From NCBI GenBank assembly GCA_025800105.1, contig JAOXSG010000905.1:1-59943 (forward strand): a stretch of 59,943 bases of DNA. Direction: 5' to 3'. The position numbers and the translations under genes were made by a program. The stretch comes from Cohaesibacter sp. GTDB taxonomy: Bacteria; Pseudomonadota; Alphaproteobacteria; Rhizobiales; Cohaesibacteraceae. Each line of letters begins with the position of its first letter. The stretch's first letter is position 1. The notes under the pieces were generated by a model. The model was given only the letters and a program-made list of their open reading frames with translations. It was not told the origin of the DNA and did not search any database. Of the stretch, positions 1-10,619 are shown piece by piece.

Positions 1-93
1 GAGGGCAATTTCCGCGCTCTGTTTGAAAGCATTGAACAGGATCAGATTGATCGGGGCGTGATTGGCAAAGACAGCCAAACAGCCGCAGAATAA
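1..93 (+). CDS. C-terminal end of an unidentified protein (partial)
   Basis: The first 30 codons are open in frame 1 and end at TAA 91-93; the gene begins outside the window. The visible tail starts EGNFRALFESIEQDQ and ends DSQTAAE, too short to assign to a family. A strong hairpin with a T tract follows 22 bases later, which supports this being a genuine gene end. It runs in the same direction as the aminotransferase fusion that follows, but the terminator suggests separate transcription. Confidence 0.6.
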   Translation, partial: EGNFRALFESIEQDQIDRGVIGKDSQTAAE

Positions 94-115
94 GCGTCAA
101 ACCAGCAGCAAAAGT

Positions 116-155
116 AAAAGTCCCGCTTCGCAAAAAATCGAAGTGGGACTTTTTA
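116..155 (+). terminator. Intrinsic terminator
   Basis: Stem 117-130 pairs with 139-152 (one G-U pair) around an 8-base A-rich loop and is followed by a T tract. It ends transcription of the partial gene at the window start. Confidence 0.8.
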
Positions 156-316
156 TTGCAGATCCTCAAAACAGAGAGGCAGGTTATCAAGACCTAAAAA
201 CAGAAAGTTTTTGCAAAGCTAAAAATAATTGGATACAAAATACAATAAACAGAAAAGCAAGCTATAACACAGCGTTCCATCTCTTCAAATGCTCTCTCCT
301 CGCAAGGACTGTTTTC

Positions 317-3300
317 ATGTCAGCTTTTGAAACACCGCCTCCCGCTTTGTCCCTTGATCAGATCAAAAGTCTGACCCGCCAGCTCTATGGTCTTGAAGGC
401 ACTTGGAAAGAGCTGGTCAGCGAACGCGATCAGAATATGCGGCTGGACAGCGAAAAAGGCGCTTATGTTTTAAAGCTCTCCAACGCCGATGAAGAGCAAA
501 GCCTGATTGAGCTGCAATGCGCCTGTCTGTCTCATATGCAAACCTGTGCCCCCAATCTTGATTTGCCCCGTCTGGTAAAAACCACACAAGGCACAGACAT
601 TGGCCAAAGCGAGACAGACCCCACCCATATGGTGCGACTGGTCAGCTATTTGAGCGGCACTCTCTATGCCGATATGCCAAAAAGCAAAGCCCTGCGTCAG
701 GCTCTGGGTGATTTCATGGGCCGCTTTTCAAAAGCCATGTCAGGATTTGGCCATCCAGCCGCCCATCAACCAGATTTTCTCTGGAATCTGGACAATATTG
801 ACGGCTGCCGCGCCTTTCTAAAAGACATTGCCAATAAGGACAACCGGGCCATGGTCGAGCGATTTTTTGAGCGCTATGACACTATTGTGCGGCCCATCTT
901 CCCCCATTTGCGCGGCGCAGTCATCCATCATGATGCCAATGATTACAATCTCATTGTCAATGAAGATACACAAAGCACTCATAGTTATAAGATTGGCCTG
1001 ATTGATTTTGGCGATATGGCCTATTCCCGCCAGATCAATGAATTGGCTGTCACCATGGCCTATGCCTTGATGCAAAGCGAGGATCTGATCGTCGAGGGCG
1101 CAGAAATTGTCAAAGCCTATTGCAAGCATTTTGCTCTGACAGACGAAGAATGGACCGCCCTGCCAATCCAGCTTGCCATGCGCCTTGTCATGTCTGTCTG
1201 CATCAGCTCCAACCGCGCAAAAGACTTCCCAGACAATGACTATCTGACCATCAGTCAAAAGCCCGCTTTTGAGCTGCTAAAGCGCCTTGACCGGTTGAAC
1301 CCACATTTCCTTAGCACAGTCTGGCGCAAGGCGGCCAACCAGCCAGCCACCCCCAATGCCCCCACTGTGATCAATTGGCTCAAAGACAATCAGACAAACT
1401 TTGCTTCTCTCTTTGAAGATGATCTGAACCGCAAGCCGCGCATGATCCTATCTATGGCGGACGGTGCAAAAGGCAATGAGTTGCTCAAAGATGGTCACAA
1501 ACATTGGGCCTTCATCGAAAAAGAAATGCAAGAAAACGGCGCCGATTTTGCCATTGGCCTTTATGGAGAAGATCGGGTTTGTTATCGCACAGATGCCTTT
1601 AAAGCACTGGAAGGCAGCGGCCACCGCTCTATCCATCTGGGGCTGGATATCTTCCGCCCCGCAGGCACCCCCATCTATGCCCCAATTGATGGCGAAGTCA
1701 TCTCACTGGTCAATAATGATATCTATCTCGATTATGGCCCAACCCTGATTTTAAAACATCAGGCAGGAGAAACAGGCGAGAGCTTCTATACCCTCTATGG
1801 CCATCTGGCACTGGAAAGCCTTGATCTGTTCCAACCCGGTGACACAGTCAAACAAGGCGCTTTAATCGGCTATCTTGGCAACCCGGATGTCAATGTCGGC
1901 TGGGCACCGCATCTGCATTTCCAAATCATCACAAATTTGCTGGGTGAAAGTGGCAATTTCTATGGCGTGGGCGAACCTCACCTAATGGAAGTGTGGACTG
2001 ATATTTGTCCAGACCCCAACCTTATTCTCGGCTTTCATGAAAGCAGTTTTGATCTCATCCAAAGCCAACCAGCAGACCTTATTCCCCGCAGAAGAGAGAG
2101 GATCGGGCCGTCTTTGAGCCTGTCCTATAAGAACCCGGTCAAAATGGTGGGCGGCAAAGGCCCCTTCCTGATTGACCATACAGGGCGACATTATCTCGAT
2201 CTTGTCAACAATATCTGCCATGTCGGCCATTGCCACCCCCACGTGGTCAAGGCCATTTCAGAGCAAGCAAAGCGGCTCAATACCAATACCCGCTATCTGC
2301 ATGACAATATTCTCGATTATGCCGAACGATTGAGCGCAACGCTGCCCGATCCTCTTTCCGTGTGCTATTTCACCTGCTCTGGTTCAGAAGCCAACGAATT
2401 GGCCATGCGCATTGCCCGCACGGTTACAGGCAATACAGACATGATCTGTCTTGACTGGGCCTATCATGGCAATAGCGCCGCCAATATTGCCATCAGCCCC
2501 TATAAATTCAACCGCGCAGGCGGCACGGGATGCCCGGATAGCACCCAGATTGCCCATATGCCAGACCCCTATCGTGGTACTTTCAAAGGCTATAGCGCTG
2601 AAACTGGTCAGGCTTATGCAAAATCTGTCGCAGACAAAATCAAGGCCATTCAAGCCAAAGGCCATGCTGGCCCTGCCGCCTTCATTGCCGAAAGTATGCT
2701 GGGATGCGGTGGACAAATTGTCATGCCAAATGGCTATCTTAAAGCCGCCTACAGCTCTGTGCGCGCCGCAGGCGGCTTATGCATTGCCGACGAAGTGCAA
2801 GTCGGCTTTGGCCGCGATGGCGAGCATATGTGGGCCTTTGAACATCAGGGCGTGGTGCCAGATATCGCCGTTTTGGGCAAACCCATCGGCAATGGTCACC
2901 CTATGGCGGCTGTGGTTACCACGCCAGACATTGCCGCCGCCTTTGCCAATGGCATGGAATATTTCAACTCCTTTGGCGGCAATCCGGTCTCTTGCGCGGT
3001 TGGCATGGCGGTGCTGGATGTGATTGAGCAGGAAGGCCTGCAACAAAATGCACTGGAAATCGGCCAATATTTACGCGATGGTTTTTCCGACATGGCAACC
3101 CGCTATCCCTTAATTGGTGATGTCAGGGGCCGAGGCCTTTTCATCGGAGTGGAGCTGGTCCGCAACCATGAAACACTGGAACCAGCCACCCAAGAAGCAG
3201 GCCGCATCACCAATATTTTGCGTGAAAATTCGGTTCTCATGTCAACCGACGGCCCTTTTGACAATGTGTTGAAAATCAAACCCCCCATTGTCATCACCAA

Positions 3301-3358
3301 AGAGCAGGCCCAAGAAGTCCTCACCAAAACCGAAGAGGCCTTTCAGCAAATCTCCTGA
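317..3358 (+). CDS. Kinase / M23 peptidase / class III aminotransferase fusion (putative phospho-lyase)
   Basis: This 1013-residue fusion has three parts. Residues about 1-340 are an aminoglycoside-phosphotransferase-like kinase (HHDANDYN near 204, DFG near 229). Residues about 430-560 are a LytM/M23 domain with an HLGLD motif near 440 and HLHF near 532, so the metal ligands look intact. Residues about 600-1012 are a PLP-dependent class III aminotransferase fold (DEVQVGFG near 824, PLP lysine in GKPIGNG near 854). Known relatives of the two outer domains are hydroxylysine kinase and the AGXT2L phospho-lyases, so a likely job is phosphorylating an amino alcohol and then eliminating phosphate; the substrate is unknown. 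The open frame extends upstream to base 62, but ATG 317 is preferred because the earlier part overlaps the preceding gene end and its terminator. Confidence 0.85.
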   Translation: MSAFETPPPALSLDQIKSLTRQLYGLEGTWKELVSERDQNMRLDSEKGAYVLKLSNADEEQSLIELQCACLSHMQTCAPNLDLPRLVKTTQGTDIGQSETDPTHMVRLVSYLSGTLYADMPKSKALRQALGDFMGRFSKAMSGFGHPAAHQPDFLWNLDNIDGCRAFLKDIANKDNRAMVERFFERYDTIVRPIFPHLRGAVIHHDANDYNLIVNEDTQSTHSYKIGLIDFGDMAYSRQINELAVTMAYALMQSEDLIVEGAEIVKAYCKHFALTDEEWTALPIQLAMRLVMSVCISSNRAKDFPDNDYLTISQKPAFELLKRLDRLNPHFLSTVWRKAANQPATPNAPTVINWLKDNQTNFASLFEDDLNRKPRMILSMADGAKGNELLKDGHKHWAFIEKEMQENGADFAIGLYGEDRVCYRTDAFKALEGSGHRSIHLGLDIFRPAGTPIYAPIDGEVISLVNNDIYLDYGPTLILKHQAGETGESFYTLYGHLALESLDLFQPGDTVKQGALIGYLGNPDVNVGWAPHLHFQIITNLLGESGNFYGVGEPHLMEVWTDICPDPNLILGFHESSFDLIQSQPADLIPRRRERIGPSLSLSYKNPVKMVGGKGPFLIDHTGRHYLDLVNNICHVGHCHPHVVKAISEQAKRLNTNTRYLHDNILDYAERLSATLPDPLSVCYFTCSGSEANELAMRIARTVTGNTDMICLDWAYHGNSAANIAISPYKFNRAGGTGCPDSTQIAHMPDPYRGTFKGYSAETGQAYAKSVADKIKAIQAKGHAGPAAFIAESMLGCGGQIVMPNGYLKAAYSSVRAAGGLCIADEVQVGFGRDGEHMWAFEHQGVVPDIAVLGKPIGNGHPMAAVVTTPDIAAAFANGMEYFNSFGGNPVSCAVGMAVLDVIEQEGLQQNALEIGQYLRDGFSDMATRYPLIGDVRGRGLFIGVELVRNHETLEPATQEAGRITNILRENSVLMSTDGPFDNVLKIKPPIVITKEQAQEVLTKTEEAFQQIS

Positions 3359-3380
3359 TCTTGCAGTAAGAGAAAAAACA

Positions 3381-3410
3381 AAAGCCCGCTGACAAAATCA
3401 GCGGGCTTTT
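3381..3410. terminator. Bidirectional terminator between convergent genes
   Basis: A near-perfect hairpin (AAAGCCCGCTGA arm, ATCAGCGGGCTTTT arm) lies between the convergent fusion gene and uracil permease, with A/T runs on both sides. It probably serves both transcripts. Confidence 0.8.
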
Positions 3411-3443
3411 ATGTTTGTATGTCATTGCCAAAAGCAACAAGGC

Positions 3444-4721
3444 CTACTCGGCCTTATCCTCTTTTGGATAAGGCAAGAACGCATTGAGCAAAATTGCCAC
3501 AACGGCAGACAGGCCAATGCCCTTGATATGGAAATCACCATAGCCAACTTCCATACCGCCAATGCCAACCACCAGCACAACAGAAGCAATGATCAAATTG
3601 CGTGGCTCGGTCAGGGCATCACCAACTTTAAGCAAAGTCGAGACGCCAATCACCGCAATCGCACCAAACAAAATCACCAAAATACCGCCCATAACCGGCA
3701 CCGGAATAGAGCCAAGAATAGCGCCAAGTGTCCCGGAAAAAGCCAGAATAATAGCCCAGATGGCCGCAAAAGTCATAATGGCCGGATTAAAGGCTTTGGT
3801 CAGCGCAACCGCCCCTGTGACTTCCGAATAGGTGGTGTTGGGTGGCCCGCCAAAGAAAGCCGCCAAACTGGTCGCCAAACCATCGCCCAGCAAAGTATTT
3901 TTAAGACCCGGCTTGTCCAGATAATCTTTTTTGGTGACATTGGAAATGGCTGCCACATCGCCGATATGCTCAATCGCAGGCGCAATCGCAACCGGCAAAA
4001 TGAACAAGATCGCTTCCAGATTAAATTCTGGGAAGGTAAAGGCAGGCATAGCAAAAACAGGCGCGCTGGCCACGGAATCAAAATTGACCATACCAAAAGC
4101 AAAAGCCGTAGCATAACCGGCCAGAATGCCCACAAAAATCGGCAGCAGCTTTGTTAAGCCCTTGCCAAGCAGTGAGACAAGAATGGTCGCCACAATCGAG
4201 ACCAAGGCAACAATCACAGCCTGATCAAGCGGCACCAGCTGTGCAGCCCCATCGCCCGTTTTACCTTGTGCCATATTCACCGCAACAGGAGCCAAGGACA
4301 GGCCAATCACCATAATCACAGGCCCGACCACAACCGGTGGCAAAATACGGTCAATAATATCCTGTCCTTTGATACGCACCAAAAAGGACAAGGCCACATA
4401 AACAAGGCCCGCTGCAAACAGGCCGGACATGGTCGCCGCCACACCCCATGTCTTCACCCCGAAAATAATCGGCGCAATGAACGCAAAGGAAGAAGCAAGG
4501 AAAACAGGCACTTGACGCTTGGTCACAAATTGGAAAACCAGCGTACCAGCCCCGGCAGTGAACAAAGCCACCGAAGGATCTAGACCTGTGAGAATAGGAA
4601 CAAGAACCAAGGCTCCAAAGGCAACAAACAACATTTGCGCCCCGAGCAACATCTGGCGACCGACCCCCATGTCAGCCCCAAAGTCCGCCTCCCCGGAAGT
4701 AGCAGAACGATCTTCGGACAT
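3444..4721 (-). CDS. uraA: Uracil/xanthine permease (NCS2 family)
   Basis: A 425-residue polytopic membrane protein with about 12-14 hydrophobic segments. It carries NCS2 signatures such as the acidic stretch in APAIEHIGDVAAISNVT and the following PPNTTYSE region, which form the substrate site in UraA. The family is a proton-coupled importer of uracil; some members carry xanthine or urate, and the motifs here resemble UraA more closely. ATG 4721 is chosen over an upstream in-frame start because GGGAG lies at the right distance before it. The gene stands alone on the minus strand. Residues 1-25 are polar and cytoplasmic. Confidence 0.88.
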   Translation of the reverse strand: MSEDRSATSGEADFGADMGVGRQMLLGAQMLFVAFGALVLVPILTGLDPSVALFTAGAGTLVFQFVTKRQVPVFLASSFAFIAPIIFGVKTWGVAATMSGLFAAGLVYVALSFLVRIKGQDIIDRILPPVVVGPVIMVIGLSLAPVAVNMAQGKTGDGAAQLVPLDQAVIVALVSIVATILVSLLGKGLTKLLPIFVGILAGYATAFAFGMVNFDSVASAPVFAMPAFTFPEFNLEAILFILPVAIAPAIEHIGDVAAISNVTKKDYLDKPGLKNTLLGDGLATSLAAFFGGPPNTTYSEVTGAVALTKAFNPAIMTFAAIWAIILAFSGTLGAILGSIPVPVMGGILVILFGAIAVIGVSTLLKVGDALTEPRNLIIASVVLVVGIGGMEVGYGDFHIKGIGLSAVVAILLNAFLPYPKEDKAE

Positions 4722-4878
4722 TGTATATCTCCCAACTGGATCAGCCAGCCAATCCAATCAGGGCTAAAGGGCCGATCCGTCATCTATGATTTTTATATGG
4801 ATCGAGTTTGTTATCTGCCTGATTCTAGACCAAAGGGGGAAGTCTTTTTTCAAAATTATAAAGCAATCTTTGAAGACG

Positions 4879-4906
4879 CAAAAAAGGCGCATTCAACGAA
4901 CGCGCC
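4879..4906 (-). terminator. Intrinsic terminator of the formylglutathione hydrolase gene
   Basis: Read on the minus strand, GGCGCGTTC pairs with GAATGCGCC (one G-U pair) around a 3-base loop and is followed by six T residues, 37 bases after the stop codon. Confidence 0.8.
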
Positions 4907-4942
4907 CCGATAGAGTTTGATAATAACCTATTTGACTGTGGT

Positions 4943-5776
4943 CTAATCCAGCCGCGCGGCATGCCATGCAACATGATCGGCCAAAAAGCTGGAAATAAAA
5001 TAATAGGAATGATCATAACCGCCCTGCATGCGCAAGGTCAGATCGACGCCTGCCTTGCGACAAGCCGCTTCAAAAGCCCAAGGCTTGAGCTGCTCTTCCA
5101 AAAAGCCATCGGCCACACCCTGATCAATGAGAATATCTTTCTCCCATCCTTCCGCTTCGACCAGAGCACAGGCATCATAAGCCTTATAAGCGGCCACATC
5201 ATCGCCCAAATAAGCAGCAAACGCCTTCTGCCCCCAAGGACAATCTATCGGATTGACAATGGGCGCAAAGGCGGAAACGGATTGGAACAGATCCGGGTTT
5301 TTCATCGCCAATGTCAAAGCCCCATGTCCACCCATGGAATGGCCACTCACGCCAATGGCATCTTCATCAATTGGCAGGCTATCAACCAGCAAATCGGGCA
5401 ATTCCTCAGCAATATAGTCTTCCATGCGGAAATGCTCTGCCCATGGTTTTTGCGTGGCATTTAAGTAAAAGCCAGCCCCTTGCCCCATATCATAGGCCTC
5501 GTCATTGGCAACAGCCTCACCGCGCGGACTGGTATCTGGCGCAACAAAAATCATGCCATGCTGGGCTGCATGTTGCTGGGGACAGCCCTTGGTCATGACA
5601 TTTTCCCAGGTGCAGGTCAGACCAGACAAATAAATCAGCGAGGAACAGGCATAGCCATCCAGCGCTTCACGCGGCAGAAACACCGCAAAATCCATATCTG
5701 TCTTGGTCACTTTTGAGCGATGCCGATAAACCCGCTGCTCTCCACCAAATGATTTTACGCTGGAAATCAGTTCCAT
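4943..5776 (-). CDS. fghA: S-formylglutathione hydrolase
   Basis: A 277-residue cytosolic alpha/beta hydrolase that splits S-formylglutathione to formate and glutathione, the second step of glutathione-dependent formaldehyde oxidation. The nucleophile elbow GHSMGGHG (serine near residue 149), the acid in DQGVADGF and the histidine in GGYDHSYYF form the expected triad. ATG 5776 is preceded by GAGGAGG, so the 39 codons upstream in the same frame are not translated. The partner dehydrogenase lies about 1.2 kb upstream on the same strand, separated by one unknown secreted-protein gene. Confidence 0.92.
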   Translation of the reverse strand: MELISSVKSFGGEQRVYRHRSKVTKTDMDFAVFLPREALDGYACSSLIYLSGLTCTWENVMTKGCPQQHAAQHGMIFVAPDTSPRGEAVANDEAYDMGQGAGFYLNATQKPWAEHFRMEDYIAEELPDLLVDSLPIDEDAIGVSGHSMGGHGALTLAMKNPDLFQSVSAFAPIVNPIDCPWGQKAFAAYLGDDVAAYKAYDACALVEAEGWEKDILIDQGVADGFLEEQLKPWAFEAACRKAGVDLTLRMQGGYDHSYYFISSFLADHVAWHAARLD

Positions 5777-5940
5777 TGCCCCTCCTCGAATCCGGCCCAT
5801 CCTTGCAAAGGCAGATCCTGCAAATAATCCAACAAAATTAGGCCTCTTATTCCAATCACTGGCAAGCAGACCATACCAAAAAGGCGACGCCAATCCGGCA
5901 CCGCCCTTTTCTCTATCAGAAGAATGATTGCCATTCCATG

Positions 5941-6804
5941 TCAGTTTTTGGCTTTTGCCTGTTTTGCTTTTCTTTTAATAGGCTTACCCATAAATTTCAG
6001 ACGTTTTGCAATGGCCGCATCACAGCGTCCTTTGGGTTTGCGCAGCACCATTTCGCGCGCAAAAGACACAAGATGCCCAATAGGCCCCCCAGAAAAAGCC
6101 GCTGTGCCGGGTTGCACAATTTGCAACACCGCATAATCCCCTCCGGCATCCGTTAACATGGCAAAAGGCGCGCCATTGACCATAATCGCCATCTGCCCGG
6201 TGCGCAGCATCCGCGTTTCAATGGCCTGCTTTTGCTTATTCAGGGTCAATTCGCTCTCAGAAACAACCACCATATCTTTGTTTTTGTCTTTGTCTTTCTC
6301 AGAGCCAACCACTTGCCAACGCCCCAAAAGATCCTTCATCTGCGTATCCACTGCCAGACAGGATCCGTCCGCATTGGGGATGGAGAGACGCCGCGCGGTG
6401 CCTTTTTCCAAAATGGCCCCATCCGCAGACAATTGATAGGCCATATGGCTCTCATCAATCAGCGCAACATCAACACGGGCGCGAGAAAGACCGTTTACTC
6501 CCACATTGCGCGCATAAAACTGATAGCTGGAACCGGGAACAGAGCCTTGACGCATATAAAGCCAGATACGCGGCATCTTGCCATCAAAAATCAGCCAGTC
6601 GCTCATCACCAGAGGCCGCAACTTTTTGCCATCATCCAGCTCCCAAACGCCAGTAAAAAAGGGCGTATCTTCTGCCGCTTTTGCCTCATCCACAAAAGCG
6701 CCATGGGCAAAAATCATCACAAAAGCAAAAAACCCGAACAGGGCCTTAAGAACAGACAAAGATAGACAAAAGAAAAAATGACGCACCGCACCTAAAAAAA
6801 CCAT
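5941..6804 (-). CDS. Secreted/periplasmic protein of unknown function
   Basis: A 287-residue protein with an N-terminal hydrophobic segment (about residues 10-40) ending near an Ala-rich stretch (EAKAAED) that looks like a signal peptidase site. The mature part is beta-rich with no motif I recognise: a WELDDGK stretch, an acidic/lysine run (SEKDKDKNKD) and a very basic C-terminus (KPIKRKAKQAKAKN). ATG 6804 follows GAGGG at good spacing. It sits between the two formaldehyde-detoxification genes on the same strand, so co-expression is possible, but nothing in the sequence shows a role in that pathway. Confidence 0.7.
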   Translation of the reverse strand: MVFLGAVRHFFFCLSLSVLKALFGFFAFVMIFAHGAFVDEAKAAEDTPFFTGVWELDDGKKLRPLVMSDWLIFDGKMPRIWLYMRQGSVPGSSYQFYARNVGVNGLSRARVDVALIDESHMAYQLSADGAILEKGTARRLSIPNADGSCLAVDTQMKDLLGRWQVVGSEKDKDKNKDMVVVSESELTLNKQKQAIETRMLRTGQMAIMVNGAPFAMLTDAGGDYAVLQIVQPGTAAFSGGPIGHLVSFAREMVLRKPKGRCDAAIAKRLKFMGKPIKRKAKQAKAKN

Positions 6805-6895
6805 CACCAGCCCTCACTTTATTTTACAACACAAAATAAAACTCCCCCATAAACAAAGTGTCCGACTCTTGGCCGCAAAGATCAATCCCCAAATA

Positions 6896-6928
6896 CAAAA
6901 AAAGAGGGAAGCAAACTCCCCTCTCTTT
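6896..6928 (-). terminator. Intrinsic terminator of the formaldehyde dehydrogenase gene
   Basis: On the minus strand an AAGAGGGGA / TCCCTCTT stem closes a short loop and is followed by a run of T residues, about 35 bases past the stop codon. Confidence 0.7.
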
Positions 6929-6961
6929 CAAACATCATAACATGTTACAGCAATCGCCGGA

Positions 6962-8071
6962 TCAAAAGGTAATGACCGAGCGAATAGACTTGCCTTCATG
7001 CATCAAATCAAAGGCTGTGTTGATCTCATCCAATGGCATGACATGAGTGATCATCTGATCAATATCGATCTTGCCTTCCATATACCAATCAACAATTTTT
7101 GGCACATCTGTCCGACCACGCGCACCACCAAAGGCAGTACCGCGCCAGCTGCGGCCCGTTACCAACTGGAAGGGACGGGTGGAAATTTCCTGACCAGCGC
7201 CAGCCACACCAATGATGATGCTCTCGCCCCAGCCTTTATGACAACATTCCAGCGCATCACGCATCACATGCACATTGCCGGTCGCATCAAAGGAATAATC
7301 GGCCCCACCATCAGTCAGGCTCACCAAATAGGGCACCAAATCGCCCTCGACCTCTTTTGGATTGACAAAATGGGTCATGCCATAAGCTTCGGCCAAAGCG
7401 CGCTTACTTGGATTGATATCAACCCCAACAATCTTGTTGGCACCAGCCAAACGCGCACCCTGAATCACATTCAAACCAATGCCACCCAGACCAAAGACCA
7501 CAACATTGGAGCCAATCTCGACACCGGCGGTATGAATAACCGCACCAATGCCCGTGGTCACGCCACAGCCGATGTAGCAAACCTTGTCAAACGGTGCATC
7601 CTGACGGATTTTGGCCACCGCAATTTCTGGCAAAACCGTGAAATTGGAGAATGTTGACGTGCCCATATAATGATGAATTTTCTCACCATTGATGGAAAAA
7701 CGGCTGGTGCCATCAGGCATCAGGCCCTGACCTTGCGTCTCACGAATGGCCTGACACAAATTGGTTTTCGGATGCAGGCAATAATCGCATTCGCGACATT
7801 CTGGCGTATAAAGCGGGATCACATGATCGCCTTCTTTGACAGATGTCACACCTTTGCCAACAGCCCGCACAATGCCCGCACCTTCATGGCCCAAAATGGC
7901 GGGGAACAAACCTTCCGGGTCATCACCGGACAAGGTAAAGGCATCTGTATGGCACACACCAGTTGCCATAATCTCAACCAGAACCTCACCATCGCGTGGC
8001 CCATCCAGTTGCACGGTTTCAATCACCAATGGATCACCGGCCTTATAGGCAACAGCAGCCCTCACATCCAT
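6962..8071 (-). CDS. frmA: S-(hydroxymethyl)glutathione dehydrogenase (class III alcohol dehydrogenase)
   Basis: A 369-residue zinc-dependent medium-chain dehydrogenase that oxidises S-hydroxymethylglutathione (formaldehyde plus glutathione) with NAD. Visible signatures are the catalytic-zinc cysteine in TGVCHTD with GHEGAG, the structural zinc cluster [15 protein letters not shown], and the Rossmann motif GLGGIGLNV. The length is typical of class III enzymes. GAGGAGA lies at good distance before ATG 8071. With the downstream S-formylglutathione hydrolase it makes a complete formaldehyde-to-formate route, suggesting exposure to methylated compounds. Confidence 0.95.
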   Translation of the reverse strand: MDVRAAVAYKAGDPLVIETVQLDGPRDGEVLVEIMATGVCHTDAFTLSGDDPEGLFPAILGHEGAGIVRAVGKGVTSVKEGDHVIPLYTPECRECDYCLHPKTNLCQAIRETQGQGLMPDGTSRFSINGEKIHHYMGTSTFSNFTVLPEIAVAKIRQDAPFDKVCYIGCGVTTGIGAVIHTAGVEIGSNVVVFGLGGIGLNVIQGARLAGANKIVGVDINPSKRALAEAYGMTHFVNPKEVEGDLVPYLVSLTDGGADYSFDATGNVHVMRDALECCHKGWGESIIIGVAGAGQEISTRPFQLVTGRSWRGTAFGGARGRTDVPKIVDWYMEGKIDIDQMITHVMPLDEINTAFDLMHEGKSIRSVITF

Positions 8072-8172
8072 GGAACGTCTCCTCGATAAATATATACTTC
8101 CATTGCGGCCAACCTAGCGCAAGAAATCTTCAGCACCAAAGAAAAAGAATGCTGCATGTGCGAATGTACAAA

Positions 8173-8199
8173 GAAAAAAGGGCACCGATTTGGTACCCT
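8173..8199 (-). terminator. Intrinsic terminator of malate synthase gene
   Basis: On the minus strand AGGGTACC pairs with GGTGCCCT (one G-U pair) across a 5-base loop and a T6 tract follows, 28 bases beyond the stop. Confidence 0.85.
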
Positions 8200-8226
8200 T
8201 TTCACACTCATTAAACTCCATTTTCA

Positions 8227-10398
8227 TCAAGCGCTCGCTTTCATTTCCAAACGGCGGCGATGCAAAATCGGCTCTGTATAACCCGATGGCTGCACAACAC
8301 CATCAAAGACCAGATTGCACGCCGCTTGAAAAGCAATGGATGCATCAAAATTCCCCGCCATGGGCCGATAGAGCGGATCACCGGCATTTTGCTGATCCAC
8401 CACAGACGCCATGCGCTGCAACGTTTCCATAACCTGCTCTTTGCCAACAATGCCATGAGCCAGCCAATTGGCCATATGTTGCGAAGAAATACGCAAAGTC
8501 GCCCGATCTTCCATCAACCCGATATTGTTGATATCCGGCACTTTGGAACAACCAACGCCCTGATCCACCCAGCGCACCACATAACCCAGAATGCCTTGCG
8601 CATTGTTATCCAGCTCCCGCTGAACCAGATCATCCGGCCAATTGCTCTCCCGCGCCACCGGAATAGTCAGCAAATCCTGCAAACTGGCGGGCGGGCGATT
8701 GGCAATCTCCTTTTGAACCGCAAAGACATCCACCTGATGATAATGTGTAGCATGTAAGGTCGCCGCTGTCGGGCTTGGCACCCATGCCGTATTGGCCCCG
8801 GATTGGGGATGACCGATTTTCTGTTCCAGCATATCGGCCATCTTGTCCGGCATGGCCCACATGCCTTTGCCAATCTGCGCCTTGCCGGACAAACCACAAG
8901 CCAGACCAATCTCGACATTGCGCGCTTCATAAGCGGCAATCCAGCTTGTTGCCTTCATATCGCCTTTGGGGATCATGGCACCGGCCTGCATCGCACTATG
9001 CATTTCATCGCCTGTGCGATCCAAAAAGCCGGTATTGATAAACACCACCCGGTTTTTTGCCGCATGAATGCAATTTTTCAGATTAACTGACGTGCGGCGC
9101 TCTTCATCCATAATGCCCATTTTCAGCACATTGGGTGCAAGGCCCAACATGGTCTCAACCCGTGCAAAGACTTTCGAGGCAAAGGCCACCTCGCTTGAGC
9201 CATGCATTTTGGGTTTCACAATATAGACGGACCCCGCCCGGCTGTTGGCATTCACCCCTTCTTTGGCCAAATCATGCATGGCGGCAAGCGCGGTAAAGAC
9301 CGCATCCATAATGCCTTCCGGGATTTCAGAACCATCAGAAAGCAAAATGGTTGGATTGGTCATCAAATGCCCGACATTGCGCACCAGCATCAAAGACCGC
9401 CCCGGCAAAGTCACAGAACCACCATCTGCCCCGGCATAAAGCCGATCTTTGTTCAAAACCCGCTCAATGACTCCATCACCTTTGGAAACCTGCTCAGACA
9501 AATCCCCTTTCATTAAGCCAAGCCAGTTGGAATAGGCGAGAATCTTGTCCTGCGCGTCAACCGCAGCCACCGAATCCTCACAATCCATAATGGTGGAAAG
9601 AGCCGATTCCAGCACGATATCAGCAAGACGCGCCTGATCATCCTTGCCAACCGGATGGGCCTCATCCAGCACCAATTCAATATGCAAGCCATTATGACGC
9701 AGCAAAATCTTATCCGGCTTCATCTCATTGCCGCAAAACCCGACAAAAGCCGCTCTGTCTTGCAAAGAGGTGCGCGTCTCACCCAGATAAATCTCCAAAG
9801 ACCCATCTCGCACGCAATAATCCGTCACATCATGATGTGAGCCCTCGCTCAAAGGCACGGCCTGATCCAGAAAATCCCGACCCCAAGCAATCACTTTGGC
9901 ACCACGCAGCGGATTGTAAGCCCCAAGACGCTCCGCCCCATCTTCTTCGCTTAAAACATCCGTTCCATAGAGCGCATCATAAAGCGAGCCCCAACGGGCA
10001 TTGGCAGCATTCAAGGCATAGCGTGCATTCATCACTGGCACCACAAGCTGCGCTCCGGCAACAGAGGCAATTTCTGCATCAACCTTGTCTGTGGTGATGC
10101 CAAAACCCTCAACCTCAGGCTCCAGATAGCCAATATCCCGCAAAAAGTCCTGATAAGCCTCCATATCAGAAATCGGGCCAGGATTGGCGCGATGCCAGTC
10201 ATCCAACTGGCTTTGCAACGCATCACGCCGGGCCAAAAGCGCCCGATTTTCCTCGACCAGATCATGAGCCAAAGCATCCAGACCAAGCCAGAGCTGATCC
10301 GCCTGCAAAGACAAACCATCCAGCAAGCGCTGCTCAACAAATTGCTTGAAAGCCCCATCGACTTTCAAACGCCCAACCTGACTATATGCGCCCATCAT
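8227..10398 (-). CDS. glcB: Malate synthase G
   Basis: A 723-residue cytosolic enzyme condensing glyoxylate with acetyl-CoA to malate in the glyoxylate/glycolate pathway. Its length matches isoform G (about 720). Family stretches are present, including SIVY-type [31 protein letters not shown] and [18 protein letters not shown] 10398 is chosen over the open frame start at 10437 because it gives the family length and is preceded by a purine-rich GAAAGA. It is divergent from modA; no isocitrate lyase is in the window. Confidence 0.95.
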   Translation of the reverse strand: MMGAYSQVGRLKVDGAFKQFVEQRLLDGLSLQADQLWLGLDALAHDLVEENRALLARRDALQSQLDDWHRANPGPISDMEAYQDFLRDIGYLEPEVEGFGITTDKVDAEIASVAGAQLVVPVMNARYALNAANARWGSLYDALYGTDVLSEEDGAERLGAYNPLRGAKVIAWGRDFLDQAVPLSEGSHHDVTDYCVRDGSLEIYLGETRTSLQDRAAFVGFCGNEMKPDKILLRHNGLHIELVLDEAHPVGKDDQARLADIVLESALSTIMDCEDSVAAVDAQDKILAYSNWLGLMKGDLSEQVSKGDGVIERVLNKDRLYAGADGGSVTLPGRSLMLVRNVGHLMTNPTILLSDGSEIPEGIMDAVFTALAAMHDLAKEGVNANSRAGSVYIVKPKMHGSSEVAFASKVFARVETMLGLAPNVLKMGIMDEERRTSVNLKNCIHAAKNRVVFINTGFLDRTGDEMHSAMQAGAMIPKGDMKATSWIAAYEARNVEIGLACGLSGKAQIGKGMWAMPDKMADMLEQKIGHPQSGANTAWVPSPTAATLHATHYHQVDVFAVQKEIANRPPASLQDLLTIPVARESNWPDDLVQRELDNNAQGILGYVVRWVDQGVGCSKVPDINNIGLMEDRATLRISSQHMANWLAHGIVGKEQVMETLQRMASVVDQQNAGDPLYRPMAGNFDASIAFQAACNLVFDGVVQPSGYTEPILHRRRLEMKASA

Positions 10399-10488
10399 TC
10401 TTTCTTTCACTTGATCGAAACATTCAAACCTATCCAACCCTACTCAATTGCAGGACAAAGATCTTTATTCAGAATGTAAAGACTGTTT

Positions 10489-10532
10489 TCTCAAATCAAG
10501 CGAAATCACGATCATTCTTTTTTGATTTGAGA
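10489..10532. promoter_or_regulatory. Inverted repeat in the glcB-modA divergent promoter region
   Basis: TCTCAAATCAA (10489-10499) is exactly mirrored by TTGATTTGAGA (10522-10532), 22 bases apart. It lies about 90 bases upstream of both divergent start codons. It could be an operator pair or an RNA hairpin; it does not match a ModE site that I can recognise. Confidence 0.45.
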
Positions 10533-10619
10533 TAAGGAAAGCACCACAAACAAGTCCTATAGCCAGAGGACAAACAACCACCTATGCTGCCTTTAAAAGC
10601 CAATGAAAGCAGGGCCATC

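Noticed and set aside
62-316. N-terminal extension of the aminotransferase fusion from base 62
   Set aside because: It overlaps the previous gene end and its terminator, and the composition does not fit the kinase domain.
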